This document shows positions 1 through 5,964 of a stretch of DNA of 9,538 bases, piece after piece. The notes under the pieces are model-generated. The model was given only the letters and a program-made list of their open reading frames with translations, was not told the DNA's origin and did no database searches. The stretch lies in assembly GCA_028290805.1 (NCBI GenBank), contig JAQGJA010000136.1, positions 1 through 9,538 on the forward strand. Direction: 5' to 3'. How positions within the stretch are numbered: position 1 is the first letter of the stretch; every line of letters starts with the position of its first letter. The stretch is from Alphaproteobacteria bacterium. GTDB taxonomy: Bacteria; Pseudomonadota; Alphaproteobacteria; Micavibrionales; SZUA-601. The position numbers and the translations under genes were made by a program.

Positions 1-300
1 TCGGACAATTTCATGAAAGGCGATAAAGGCAATGACACGCTGGATGCAGGGGGCGGGAACGATACGCTGGACGGTGGCAAAGGCATCGACAAAATGATCG
101 GCGGCGCGGGCAGTGATTTATATATCATGGATGACGCTGCAGACCTTACCATCGAAGCCATTGATGGCGGCACCGATACCGTCCAGTCTTCGGTCAGTAC
201 AATCATGCAGGCCAATATCGAAAACATCGTCCTGACCGGGGTTGGCAATATCAAGGCGACCGGCAACGAACTGAACAACATCATGACCTGCAATGTTTAG
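1..300 (+). CDS. RTX calcium-binding repeat protein, internal fragment (partial, ends at premature TAG)
   Basis: The frame is open from base 1, so the gene begins outside the window; the ATG at 13 is only an internal Met. The first ~40 residues are glycine/aspartate nonapeptide repeats (GNDTLDAGG, GNDTLDGG, GGAGSD) of the RTX beta-roll type that binds calcium. They are followed by a linker module common in large RTX exoproteins: a DLYIMDD start, then GTDTVQSS, IENIVLTG and a GNELNNIMT stretch. That last stretch should lead straight into the next glycine-rich repeat, but the frame meets TAG at 298-300. The same frame continues beyond it and resumes clean RTX repeats near 337, so this piece and the next CDS are parts of one ancestral gene. 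Expected location is extracellular or cell surface after type I secretion. Only the family can be called; the specific role (adhesin, protease, S-layer-like) cannot be read from repeats. Confidence 0.75.
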   Translation, partial: SDNFMKGDKGNDTLDAGGGNDTLDGGKGIDKMIGGAGSDLYIMDDAADLTIEAIDGGTDTVQSSVSTIMQANIENIVLTGVGNIKATGNELNNIMTCNV

Positions 301-315
301 GGCAATAACAAGGAT

Positions 316-327
316 GGAGGTTAAGGA
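316..327 (+). promoter_or_regulatory. Shine-Dalgarno-like sequence in the gap of the split RTX gene
   Basis: GGAGG lies at 316-320 and TAAGGA at 322-327, the latter 9 nt before the ATG at 337. They lie inside what should be repeat-coding sequence, next to the two premature stops. The site could allow re-initiation on the downstream RTX piece. Equally, GGN-rich repeat codons easily give SD-like strings by chance, so function is uncertain. Confidence 0.3.
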
Positions 328-336
328 TCCGACAGC

Positions 337-1848
337 ATGTATGGCTGCCAGGGCAATGATACTTATATTGTGGACCTTGTCAAATCGGGCATAGTCGCAT
401 CTTTTGAAGACAAAATTGTCGAGTATGAGAACGAGGGCACCGACCTGATCCGCCTGCGCGGTGAGGTTGCACTGGATGCGGCAACGACGCTGACCCTTGG
501 TTCGGCCATTGAAAACCTGGATGCGTCACTGACCGGCATGAGTTTGCTCAACTTGCGCGGCAATGCATCCAATAACATCCTGACCGGGAATAATGCCGAT
601 AACGCCTTGGATGGTGCGCTGGGCAATGATCTGATGATCGGCGGGCGCGGCAATGATGTTTATACGTTTTATGATGCCATGGACATCGCCCGCGAATATG
701 TGGACCAGGGCAACGATACCGTCCTGATCCGCTATGCCAATGCATCATTGCAATCGGTTATACTGGATATGAATGGTGCGAATTTTGCCCATATCGAAAA
801 TATGAGCGTGGGCAATGCTTCGGGACTGTTCGATATCATCGGCAGCGATGTCGATAATATCCTGACCGGTAATTCGGCAGCTAATAATCTGTTCGGCGGC
901 CTGGGCAATGATACGCTGGACGGCGGTTCTGGCAATGACATGCTGGATGGCGGGGCAGGGATCAATCTTTTGCTGGGCGGGACAGGGCATGATATTTATA
1001 TCGTGAACAGCGCAGATGATATCGTCCAGGAATTGGTGGCCGGTTCTGTCGGCGGCAGCGATACGGTGCGTTCGGCCATCAGCTATGTATTGGGCGTGAA
1101 TGTCGAGCACTTAACCTTGATAGGCCATGATGATTTGAGCGGTACGGGCAATGCCCTTGCCAATACGATCACCGGCAACGACGGTGCCAACCATCTTTAT
1201 GGCGGCGCAGGCATTGATAAATTATATGGCGGCAATGGTAATGATGTATATGACGTGGATATCGTTACCTCTGCAGGCGTTGCCAAAATAGAGGATGGCA
1301 TTTACGAGAACGCCAATGAAGGGATCGATACGATTCATCTGCACGGTGCAACATCGGCGGCCAGTGCCACATTCAATCTAAGCGCCAATCAGGAAAACCT
1401 GGATGCCTCCGATACCGGTCATGCCGCATTGATCCTGAAAGGCAATGAGCTGGATAACCGGATTACCGGCAATGATGGCAACAACCAATTGGTCGGCAAC
1501 GACGGCAACGATATCCTGGATGGCGGGCTGGGCAGCGACATGCTGACCGGCGGTGCCGGCGCCGATACCTATGTGTTGCATGATACGGGCAGCGTCGATC
1601 ACATCTATGGCTTCAATGCGGCGGAAGGCGACAAGCTGGATCTGGCCGGATTGTTTGAAGACTTTGATCCGCTTAATGATTTGTTGAATAACTATTTTTC
1701 CACCAGCACCAGCGGCCGCGATACACAGCTTTCGCTTGACCGCGATGGTGCAGGAACGGCGTTTGAGTCAACCCAGGTTGCCGTAATTCACAATGTATCA
1801 AGCGTGAACCTGGATGATTTGCTTCATAATGGCCAGATTATTGTTTAA
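337..1848 (+). CDS. RTX calcium-binding repeat protein, C-terminal part with type I secretion domain
   Basis: This 503-residue piece continues the reading frame of the upstream RTX fragment. It contains about four modules of ~90-110 residues, each ending in RTX nonapeptides (residues ~84-103, ~186-215, ~279-302, ~378-408). The first and fourth modules are of one type, sharing an ENLDAS-x-TG motif near residues 59 and 353. The third is the GSDTVRSAISY / NVEHLTL type also seen in the fragment before the stops. Residues ~409-503 (ADTYVLHD, DHIYGFN, EGDKLDL, then a hydrophobic C-terminus ending GQIIV) match the C-terminal target domain of type I-secreted RTX proteins, so the product would leave the cell through an ABC/MFP/TolC-type exporter; none is encoded nearby. 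The ATG at 337 is chosen because stops lie at 298 and 322 and a weak SD precedes it. This start falls in mid-repeat, so the natural start is almost certainly far upstream and this may be a pseudogene remnant. Without the upstream half the protein could still be secreted, since the signal is C-terminal. Confidence 0.75.
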   Translation: MYGCQGNDTYIVDLVKSGIVASFEDKIVEYENEGTDLIRLRGEVALDAATTLTLGSAIENLDASLTGMSLLNLRGNASNNILTGNNADNALDGALGNDLMIGGRGNDVYTFYDAMDIAREYVDQGNDTVLIRYANASLQSVILDMNGANFAHIENMSVGNASGLFDIIGSDVDNILTGNSAANNLFGGLGNDTLDGGSGNDMLDGGAGINLLLGGTGHDIYIVNSADDIVQELVAGSVGGSDTVRSAISYVLGVNVEHLTLIGHDDLSGTGNALANTITGNDGANHLYGGAGIDKLYGGNGNDVYDVDIVTSAGVAKIEDGIYENANEGIDTIHLHGATSAASATFNLSANQENLDASDTGHAALILKGNELDNRITGNDGNNQLVGNDGNDILDGGLGSDMLTGGAGADTYVLHDTGSVDHIYGFNAAEGDKLDLAGLFEDFDPLNDLLNNYFSTSTSGRDTQLSLDRDGAGTAFESTQVAVIHNVSSVNLDDLLHNGQIIV

Positions 1849-1907
1849 CTATTCGCTTGAAGGTCCGGAAAATTTTTCTGTACTTTGCAGGGGAATTGCT
1901 ACATAAT

Positions 1908-1919
1908 CGTTACGTAACG
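1908..1919. promoter_or_regulatory. 12-bp perfect palindrome, possible operator
   Basis: CGTTACGTAACG reads the same on both strands. It lies in the 217-nt spacer between the RTX gene and the first glycosidase gene, ~150 nt before the latter's start. This is a typical size and place for a dimeric repressor site, but there is no second copy in the window and no regulator gene beside it. One palindrome of this size can arise by chance. Confidence 0.3.
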
Positions 1920-1975
1920 TCAGCATGGTCATTCCTCTGGGCCGTTGATCCCGCCTTTTGGCATTTTAAAGAATT

Positions 1976-2016
1976 GATATGATTTCTCCCTGCATTTTGC
2001 GGGGTAAAATCATATT
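1976..2016 (+). promoter_or_regulatory. Strong stem-loop upstream of the first glycosidase gene
   Basis: The outer stem ATATGATTT (1977-1985) pairs perfectly with AAATCATAT (2007-2015), extendable by one G-T pair. After a 2x2 internal loop, CCCTGC (1988-1993) pairs with GCGGGG (1999-2004) with one G-U, closing a 5-nt loop. That makes 15 or more base pairs. It is not a textbook intrinsic terminator: no T-run follows directly, and the nearest (T2045-T2051) is ~29 nt downstream, just before the SD of the glycosidase gene. It may terminate RTX transcription, or may be a leader structure of the sugar cassette. The long A/T outer stem would also form on the opposite strand. Confidence 0.5.
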
Positions 2017-2065
2017 CGGCCTTTTGATGCTTCCTGTATTTGTATTTTTTTGACAAGGATTTGCA

Positions 2066-3250
2066 ATGAGCCACGCTGAGCCGCCCGAGAAAGTTTTCGC
2101 ATCTTTCATGATGGGGGGCTTTGAATCAGCGACGCATATGAATAAATCCCATGTCCGCCTGGACATGATCGCCTCGACCCAGCATGATACCCAGGCTGCA
2201 ACGGATTACGCGCTTGTCAATGAAGTTGGTTTAAAGACCGTCCGCGACGGCACGCGCTGGCACCTGATTGAAACCAGTCCGGGCGTTTATGATTTTTCTT
2301 CCCTTGATTCCATCGCCGATGCCGCGCTGGATAACGATATCCAGGTCATCTGGAATTTAATGCATTACGGCTGGCCGGATGATCTGGATATTTTCGGGGA
2401 CGATTTCGTGCCGCGTTTTCGTGCCTATTCTTCTGCCGTGGCGCGGCATCTGCGCGACAAAGCTATTGCTGCCGGAAAAGATAACACGCCTTTTTATGCG
2501 CCGGTGAATGAAATTTCCTATCTGGCCTGGGGCGCAACCGACGGGCAACTAATGTATCCGCATGCTGCCGGGCGCGGCGTGGAACTGAAAGAAATCCTGG
2601 TTCGCGCCGCGATCGCCGCGATGGACGCGGTATGGGAAGTCGATCCGCGCGCGCGTTTCATCCATGTCGATCCGTTATTAAGCATCATGCATCCGCGCGG
2701 GATAGAGCATCATCTGGACGAAGCCAAAGTTTTCCATGACACGCAATACGAAGCCTGGGACATGCTGGCCGGGATGGCCCAGCCGGAACTGGGCGGGCAT
2801 CCGAAATATTTGGATATCATCGGCGTCAATTTCTATCACATCAACCAGTGGGAGCATCCGGTCGGCAATGTATTGTGCTGGGCCACGCGCCCGCGCGACG
2901 ACCGCTGGAGACGTTTCAGCGAGATTGTGCCCGAACTTTATCATCGCTATAAACGCCCCTTTATCCTGAGCGAGACCAGCCATGTCGGCGTGGGCCGCGC
3001 CGAATGGCTGCAGGAAATCACCATCGATGTGCTGTTGTTGAAAAAGCGCCATATCCCCATCATGGGTGTCTGCCTGTATCCGATCATCGACCGCACCGAC
3101 TGGGACGACCCGGAACACTGGCACAATAGCGGCCTTTGGGATTATGAGATCCAGAGCGACGGGCATTTAAAACGCGTCATCGTAAAGGACTACGCGCACC
3201 AGATCAAATGCACCCAGGAACTGGTCGAAGAGCCGCTTACTCTGGCCTGA
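2066..3250 (+). CDS. GH1-like (clan GH-A) glycoside hydrolase, paralogue 1
   Basis: This 394-residue protein has the sequence landmarks of a TIM-barrel retaining beta-glycosidase related to family GH1. A degenerate N-terminal block FMMGGFESA (14-22) stands where GH1 has its FxWG...Q motif. HYGWP (100-104) corresponds to the GH1 HWDLP motif. APVNE puts the likely acid/base Glu at 149, GVNFYH (253-258) matches the GH1 GxNYY block, and LSETS puts the likely nucleophile Glu at 303. YPIIDRTDW (338-346) followed by GLWDY matches the GH1 LLDNFEW...GL block that holds sugar. There is no signal peptide, so it should act in the cytoplasm. It is shorter than typical GH1 enzymes (~440-480). AAGGA at 2055-2059, 6 nt before the ATG, supports the start. 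The next gene is a clear paralogue and an aldose epimerase follows, which fits hydrolysis of a sugar glycoside, but the substrate cannot be read from sequence. A transglycosylase or a non-catalytic homologue is possible, though both catalytic Glu are present. Confidence 0.8.
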   Translation: MSHAEPPEKVFASFMMGGFESATHMNKSHVRLDMIASTQHDTQAATDYALVNEVGLKTVRDGTRWHLIETSPGVYDFSSLDSIADAALDNDIQVIWNLMHYGWPDDLDIFGDDFVPRFRAYSSAVARHLRDKAIAAGKDNTPFYAPVNEISYLAWGATDGQLMYPHAAGRGVELKEILVRAAIAAMDAVWEVDPRARFIHVDPLLSIMHPRGIEHHLDEAKVFHDTQYEAWDMLAGMAQPELGGHPKYLDIIGVNFYHINQWEHPVGNVLCWATRPRDDRWRRFSEIVPELYHRYKRPFILSETSHVGVGRAEWLQEITIDVLLLKKRHIPIMGVCLYPIIDRTDWDDPEHWHNSGLWDYEIQSDGHLKRVIVKDYAHQIKCTQELVEEPLTLA

Positions 3251-3298
3251 TAAGGCTTACGCATTTTTTACTGTACCGGCTTTGCCCCGTGCTCTAAA

Positions 3299-3325
3299 AT
3301 CCCTTACCGATTATAATCAAGGGAT
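3299..3325 (+). promoter_or_regulatory. Hairpin that would sequester the SD of glycosidase paralogue 2
   Basis: ATCCCTT (3299-3305) pairs with AAGGGAT (3319-3325). An inner GAT/ATC stem (3309-3311 with 3316-3318) closes a TATA loop, leaving ACC as a bulge. The 3' arm contains the only SD-like sequence (AAGGGA) for the ATG at 3335. If formed in mRNA the hairpin would lower translation initiation. No aptamer-like domain is recognisable, so it is not called a riboswitch. Confidence 0.35.
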
Positions 3326-3334
3326 AACCGTCAT

Positions 3335-4543
3335 ATGATATCTGTAACTTCTCCTTTTTCCGGCTTTGTCATGGCCGGGTTTGAATCCGCCGATTCCGTC
3401 GTGCGCAAGGAAACGGCCCCTGGCGTTTTCACCGAATGCCGCCTCAACATGATCAAGGCAACCCAGCATGACGTACAAATCCGCGAGGATTACCGGCGGC
3501 TGAAAGAATTGGGCGTCAAGGTGGTACGCGAAGGGTCGCAATGGCCGATGATCGAACAAATCCCAGGTCAGTATGATTTCAGCGTGATCGAACCCTTTAT
3601 CGATGCCGGGCATGAATTCCGCATCCAGCAGATTTTCAGCTTTTGCCATTATGGCTGTCCCGGCACGCTGGATTTCCTCAGCCCTGATTTTGTGCCGCGC
3701 TTTGTGAATTACAGCGTGGCGCTGCATCGTTTTATCAAGGAAAAAGACCTCAAAGCGGGCCTGACCCAGCCGCGCGTTTATGCGCCGATCAACGAACCTT
3801 CATTCATGGCCTATGCCGTCGATGCGCAGCTCATGCTGCCTTTCGCGCCGGGCAGGGGCTGGGAAGTCAAGGAACAGATCGTGCGCGCCGTTATCGCCTC
3901 CATGGATGCTATCTGGGTCATCGATCCCGATGTGCAGATCGTCAATATCGACCCGATCCTGAATGTCGTTTCGCCGCGCGGCCGTCCCGATGTCGCACAT
4001 GAAGCGAAAAGCTTTAATGAACTGCAATATGAAACCTGGGACATGCTGTGCGGGCGCAAGCGTCCCGAACTGGGCGGTGCACCAAAATATCTGGGCATCA
4101 TCGGTGCGAATTTATATCACAATAACCAGATTGTCTTTCCGCCCATTAATGAACATGAAATCCCATGGCACATCAAGCCGCGAGATGATCGCTGGCTGGA
4201 TTTCAGCGTGATGCTGCAGAATGTGCAAAAGCGTTATCCGGACCATGCGCTGATCTTAAGCGAGACCAGCCATTTTGGCGAAGGCCGCGCCGAATGGGCG
4301 ATCGAGATCATCGACGAAGTGCAAAAAGCGCAAGACAAAGGCGTGAATATTCTTGGCATGTGTTTCTATCCCATCATCGACCGCTATGACTGGTACAATG
4401 AAGAGCATTATCATAATAGCGGCCTGTGGGATTATTGTCAGATCGAACGCGCCAGCAGCGGCAACCTCAAACGCGTTGTCAATATCCCCCAATATGCCGA
4501 ACAGATCATGCGGGCCGTAAAATTGTTTGATAAGGAAGACTGA
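3335..4543 (+). CDS. GH1-like (clan GH-A) glycoside hydrolase, paralogue 2
   Basis: This 402-residue protein aligns with the preceding gene along its whole length. Shared blocks include the GFESA/D start, A/STQHD (41-46 here), HYGCP (105-109), DFVPRF (118-123), a PELGG block (~244-248), PRDDRW (282-287), LSETSH (308-313), GRAEW and YPIIDR-x-DW followed by HNSGLWDY. The likely acid/base Glu is 154 in PINEPS, closer to the classical GH1 NEP than the NEI of paralogue 1; the likely nucleophile is Glu310. It has a longer N-terminal loop (~residues 20-38) and an insertion before the PRDDRW block. There is no signal peptide, so it is predicted cytoplasmic. The start follows AAGGGA at 3319-3324 with a 10-nt gap. 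The epimerase gene starts 2 nt after its stop, indicating translational coupling. The two copies have diverged well beyond a recent duplication, which suggests different substrates or linkages. The substrate is unknown. Confidence 0.8.
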   Translation: MISVTSPFSGFVMAGFESADSVVRKETAPGVFTECRLNMIKATQHDVQIREDYRRLKELGVKVVREGSQWPMIEQIPGQYDFSVIEPFIDAGHEFRIQQIFSFCHYGCPGTLDFLSPDFVPRFVNYSVALHRFIKEKDLKAGLTQPRVYAPINEPSFMAYAVDAQLMLPFAPGRGWEVKEQIVRAVIASMDAIWVIDPDVQIVNIDPILNVVSPRGRPDVAHEAKSFNELQYETWDMLCGRKRPELGGAPKYLGIIGANLYHNNQIVFPPINEHEIPWHIKPRDDRWLDFSVMLQNVQKRYPDHALILSETSHFGEGRAEWAIEIIDEVQKAQDKGVNILGMCFYPIIDRYDWYNEEHYHNSGLWDYCQIERASSGNLKRVVNIPQYAEQIMRAVKLFDKED

Positions 4544-4545
4544 TC

Positions 4546-5436
4546 ATGCCTTTTTCGATTGCTTCAAAAAACTGTTCCCTTTCCGCCATCCCGGAAAAAG
4601 GCGGCGTGATCTCTGCATTTCAATATAAAAATATTGATGTCTTCAAGCCCTATGACCCATTGCTGCAAAAATATGGCAGCTTTCTGATGGCGCCATATAC
4701 CAACCGCATCGCCAAGGGCGAATTGACATTCGAAGGCCGCGTTTACAAACTGCCCTTGTTTCCCGATGAAGCGCCGCATAACGCCCTGCATGGCGATGCC
4801 TGGGGACCGGATACGCAGTGGCAGGGATGTAAGACAGCAAAGAACCAATTGGTTCTAACCATCGATAAAAAGAATGGCGAAACACCTTATAAATACGAAG
4901 CGGAACGCATCATTACAATGGAAGATGATGCGCTGGTGGTCACATCTTCTATTATCAATCGCGGGGAAAGATTGCCTTTTACCATCGGGGAACATCCGTT
5001 TTGCCTGACGACGCCGCAAAGCGTGGTGCGTTTTACAGCCGAGAAAGTCCAGCTTTGCGACGAAGTGATGCATCACCGTGAATTCACCGCCATCCCGCCG
5101 GAATGGGATTGCAGCAATGGCCGTGCCATCTCCAATTTCCAGCAGGCAATCGGCCAGGGTTTCGGCGGCAAGGATGCCTTGGATAATTGTTTCCTTGGCC
5201 TGAAAACACCTGTGACCCTGACGCGCCCCGAAGACGGGATCGGCCTGCGCATTATCGGCGATGCCAAAGAAATTAATTACATGATGTATATCCCGCCCGC
5301 CGGACAGCAATTTATCGTCATGGAGACGGTTCCCAATTACGTGGACCAGTTCAACCAGGAAGACCCTGAAAAATTCGTGCTGGAGACAGACGAATTATAT
5401 ACCGTCACCACCCGTTACGAATTGTATTCCCTATGA
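4546..5436 (+). CDS. aldose 1-epimerase family protein (galactose mutarotase-like)
   Basis: This 296-residue protein matches the GalM/aldose 1-epimerase family, which interconverts alpha and beta anomers of free sugars. Visible motifs are PYTNRIAKG (50-58, with the substrate-binding Arg54), HNALHG (78-83, with the conserved His82), TIGEHPF (146-152, His150 at the position of the catalytic acid), and FIVMETVPN (256-264, Glu260 at the position of the catalytic base). The GEHPF form instead of the more usual GHHPYF suggests one of the divergent subfamilies, whose substrates are often uncharacterised. There is no signal peptide. AAGGA at 4532-4536, inside the end of the preceding gene, is well placed for the ATG at 4546. 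Its stop overlaps the rpiB start as ATGA. Acting beside two glycosidases, it probably equilibrates the anomer they release. I do not assign the galM symbol because specificity is not shown. Confidence 0.85.
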   Translation: MPFSIASKNCSLSAIPEKGGVISAFQYKNIDVFKPYDPLLQKYGSFLMAPYTNRIAKGELTFEGRVYKLPLFPDEAPHNALHGDAWGPDTQWQGCKTAKNQLVLTIDKKNGETPYKYEAERIITMEDDALVVTSSIINRGERLPFTIGEHPFCLTTPQSVVRFTAEKVQLCDEVMHHREFTAIPPEWDCSNGRAISNFQQAIGQGFGGKDALDNCFLGLKTPVTLTRPEDGIGLRIIGDAKEINYMMYIPPAGQQFIVMETVPNYVDQFNQEDPEKFVLETDELYTVTTRYELYSL

Positions 5437-5894
5437 CCTTCCTTAAACACCAGGCCGTCATCGCCTCGGACCATGCCGGCTTCCCTCTTAAACAGGAAGT
5501 CGCCGCCTGGCTGCAGGGGCAGGATTGCCCTTTGCTGGATCTGGGCACCGATTCCACCAATTCCGTCGACTACCCCGATTTTGGCCAGGCGGCGGCCCAG
5601 GCGATTTTGAACGGCAATGCCGTTTGGGGCGTGGTAATCTGTGGCACCGGGATTGGTATCTCCATTTCTGCAAATCGTTTCAAGTGGATACGGTGTGCAC
5701 TGTGCGGCGATGTTGAAACGGCGATGCTGGCAAGGCGGCATAACGACGCCAATCTGCTGGCGCTGGCGGGGCGGGTTTTGTCTCCCGATCTGGCGCGAAA
5801 GATCGTCCAGGCCTTTGCAGAAACCGCCTTTGAAGGCGGGCGGCACCAGGAACGTGTGCTGAAAATAGATGCGATTATGTTCGAACACGAATAA
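5433..5894 (+). CDS. rpiB: ribose-5-phosphate isomerase B (RpiB/LacAB family)
   Basis: This 153-residue protein has the RpiB length and motifs. IASDHAG (10-16) contributes phosphate and ring-opening residues, and VDYPDF lies at 45-50. VVICGTGIGISISANR (67-82) carries Cys70, the catalytic base of the Cys-type enzymes. ARRHNDANLLAL (100-111) carries His103, exactly 33 residues after the Cys as in E. coli RpiB, and the C-terminal FEGGRHQERV is typical. It interconverts ribose 5-phosphate and ribulose 5-phosphate in the cytoplasm; some family members act on other aldose phosphates such as allose or galactose 6-phosphate. Two positions are unusual: the loop after SANR is FKWIRCAL rather than the common xxGIRAAL, and LALAGR replaces LALGAR. 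Its ATG overlaps the epimerase stop by 4 nt, so it is coupled to the sugar cassette. In many alphaproteobacteria rpiB lies directly upstream of glyA, as here. Confidence 0.93.
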   Translation: MTFLKHQAVIASDHAGFPLKQEVAAWLQGQDCPLLDLGTDSTNSVDYPDFGQAAAQAILNGNAVWGVVICGTGIGISISANRFKWIRCALCGDVETAMLARRHNDANLLALAGRVLSPDLARKIVQAFAETAFEGGRHQERVLKIDAIMFEHE

Positions 5895-5923
5895 AAGAAG
5901 CGCTCGACGCAAGCCCTTAAAAC

Positions 5924-5948
5924 GGCTAAAATCCGGTACAATTTAGCC
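5924..5948 (+). promoter_or_regulatory. Inverted repeat with -10-like hexamer upstream of glyA
   Basis: GGCTAAA (5924-5930) and TTTAGCC (5942-5948) form a perfect 7-bp inverted repeat with an 11-nt loop. It lies in the 70-nt spacer between rpiB and glyA, just ahead of the glyA SD. A TACAAT hexamer (5937-5942) in the loop resembles a -10 box, but no convincing -35 is found at normal spacing. It may be a glyA promoter/operator or a weak mRNA hairpin. No T-run follows, so it is not a typical terminator. Confidence 0.35.
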
Positions 5949-5964
5949 CTAGAAGGAGACGCAG

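Noticed and set aside
745..1110. Minus-strand open frame over the RTX repeats
   Set aside because: It is a by-product of periodic repeat codons; the Ile/Ala/Asp-rich product mirrors the RTX repeat on the other strand.
1..1848. Periodic repeats as a CRISPR array or tandem-repeat locus
   Set aside because: The periodicity is protein-coding (nonapeptide RTX repeats in one frame) with degenerate DNA and no repeat-spacer pattern.
1857..1886. TTGAAG...TACTTT as a promoter after the RTX gene
   Set aside because: The hexamers are weak matches 18 nt apart in A/T-rich sequence, and nothing independent supports a start there.
1953..1966. GCC-TTTT-GGC followed by ATTTT as an RTX terminator
   Set aside because: A 3-bp stem is too short for an intrinsic terminator.
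2678..3166. Minus-strand open frame (162 codons) within glycosidase paralogue 1
   Set aside because: It is antisense to conserved catalytic blocks of a well-supported gene, with no SD or family motif.
3245..3269. Possible terminator after glycosidase paralogue 1 (GCCT/AGGC stem, later T-run)
   Set aside because: The stem is only 4 bp and the T-run starts 7 nt after it, so it is too weak to call.
3312..3317. Perfect TATAAT as a -10 promoter box
   Set aside because: No -35 at usual spacing, and transcription from it would start at or after the SD of the gene it should serve; it fits better as the loop region of the hairpin.
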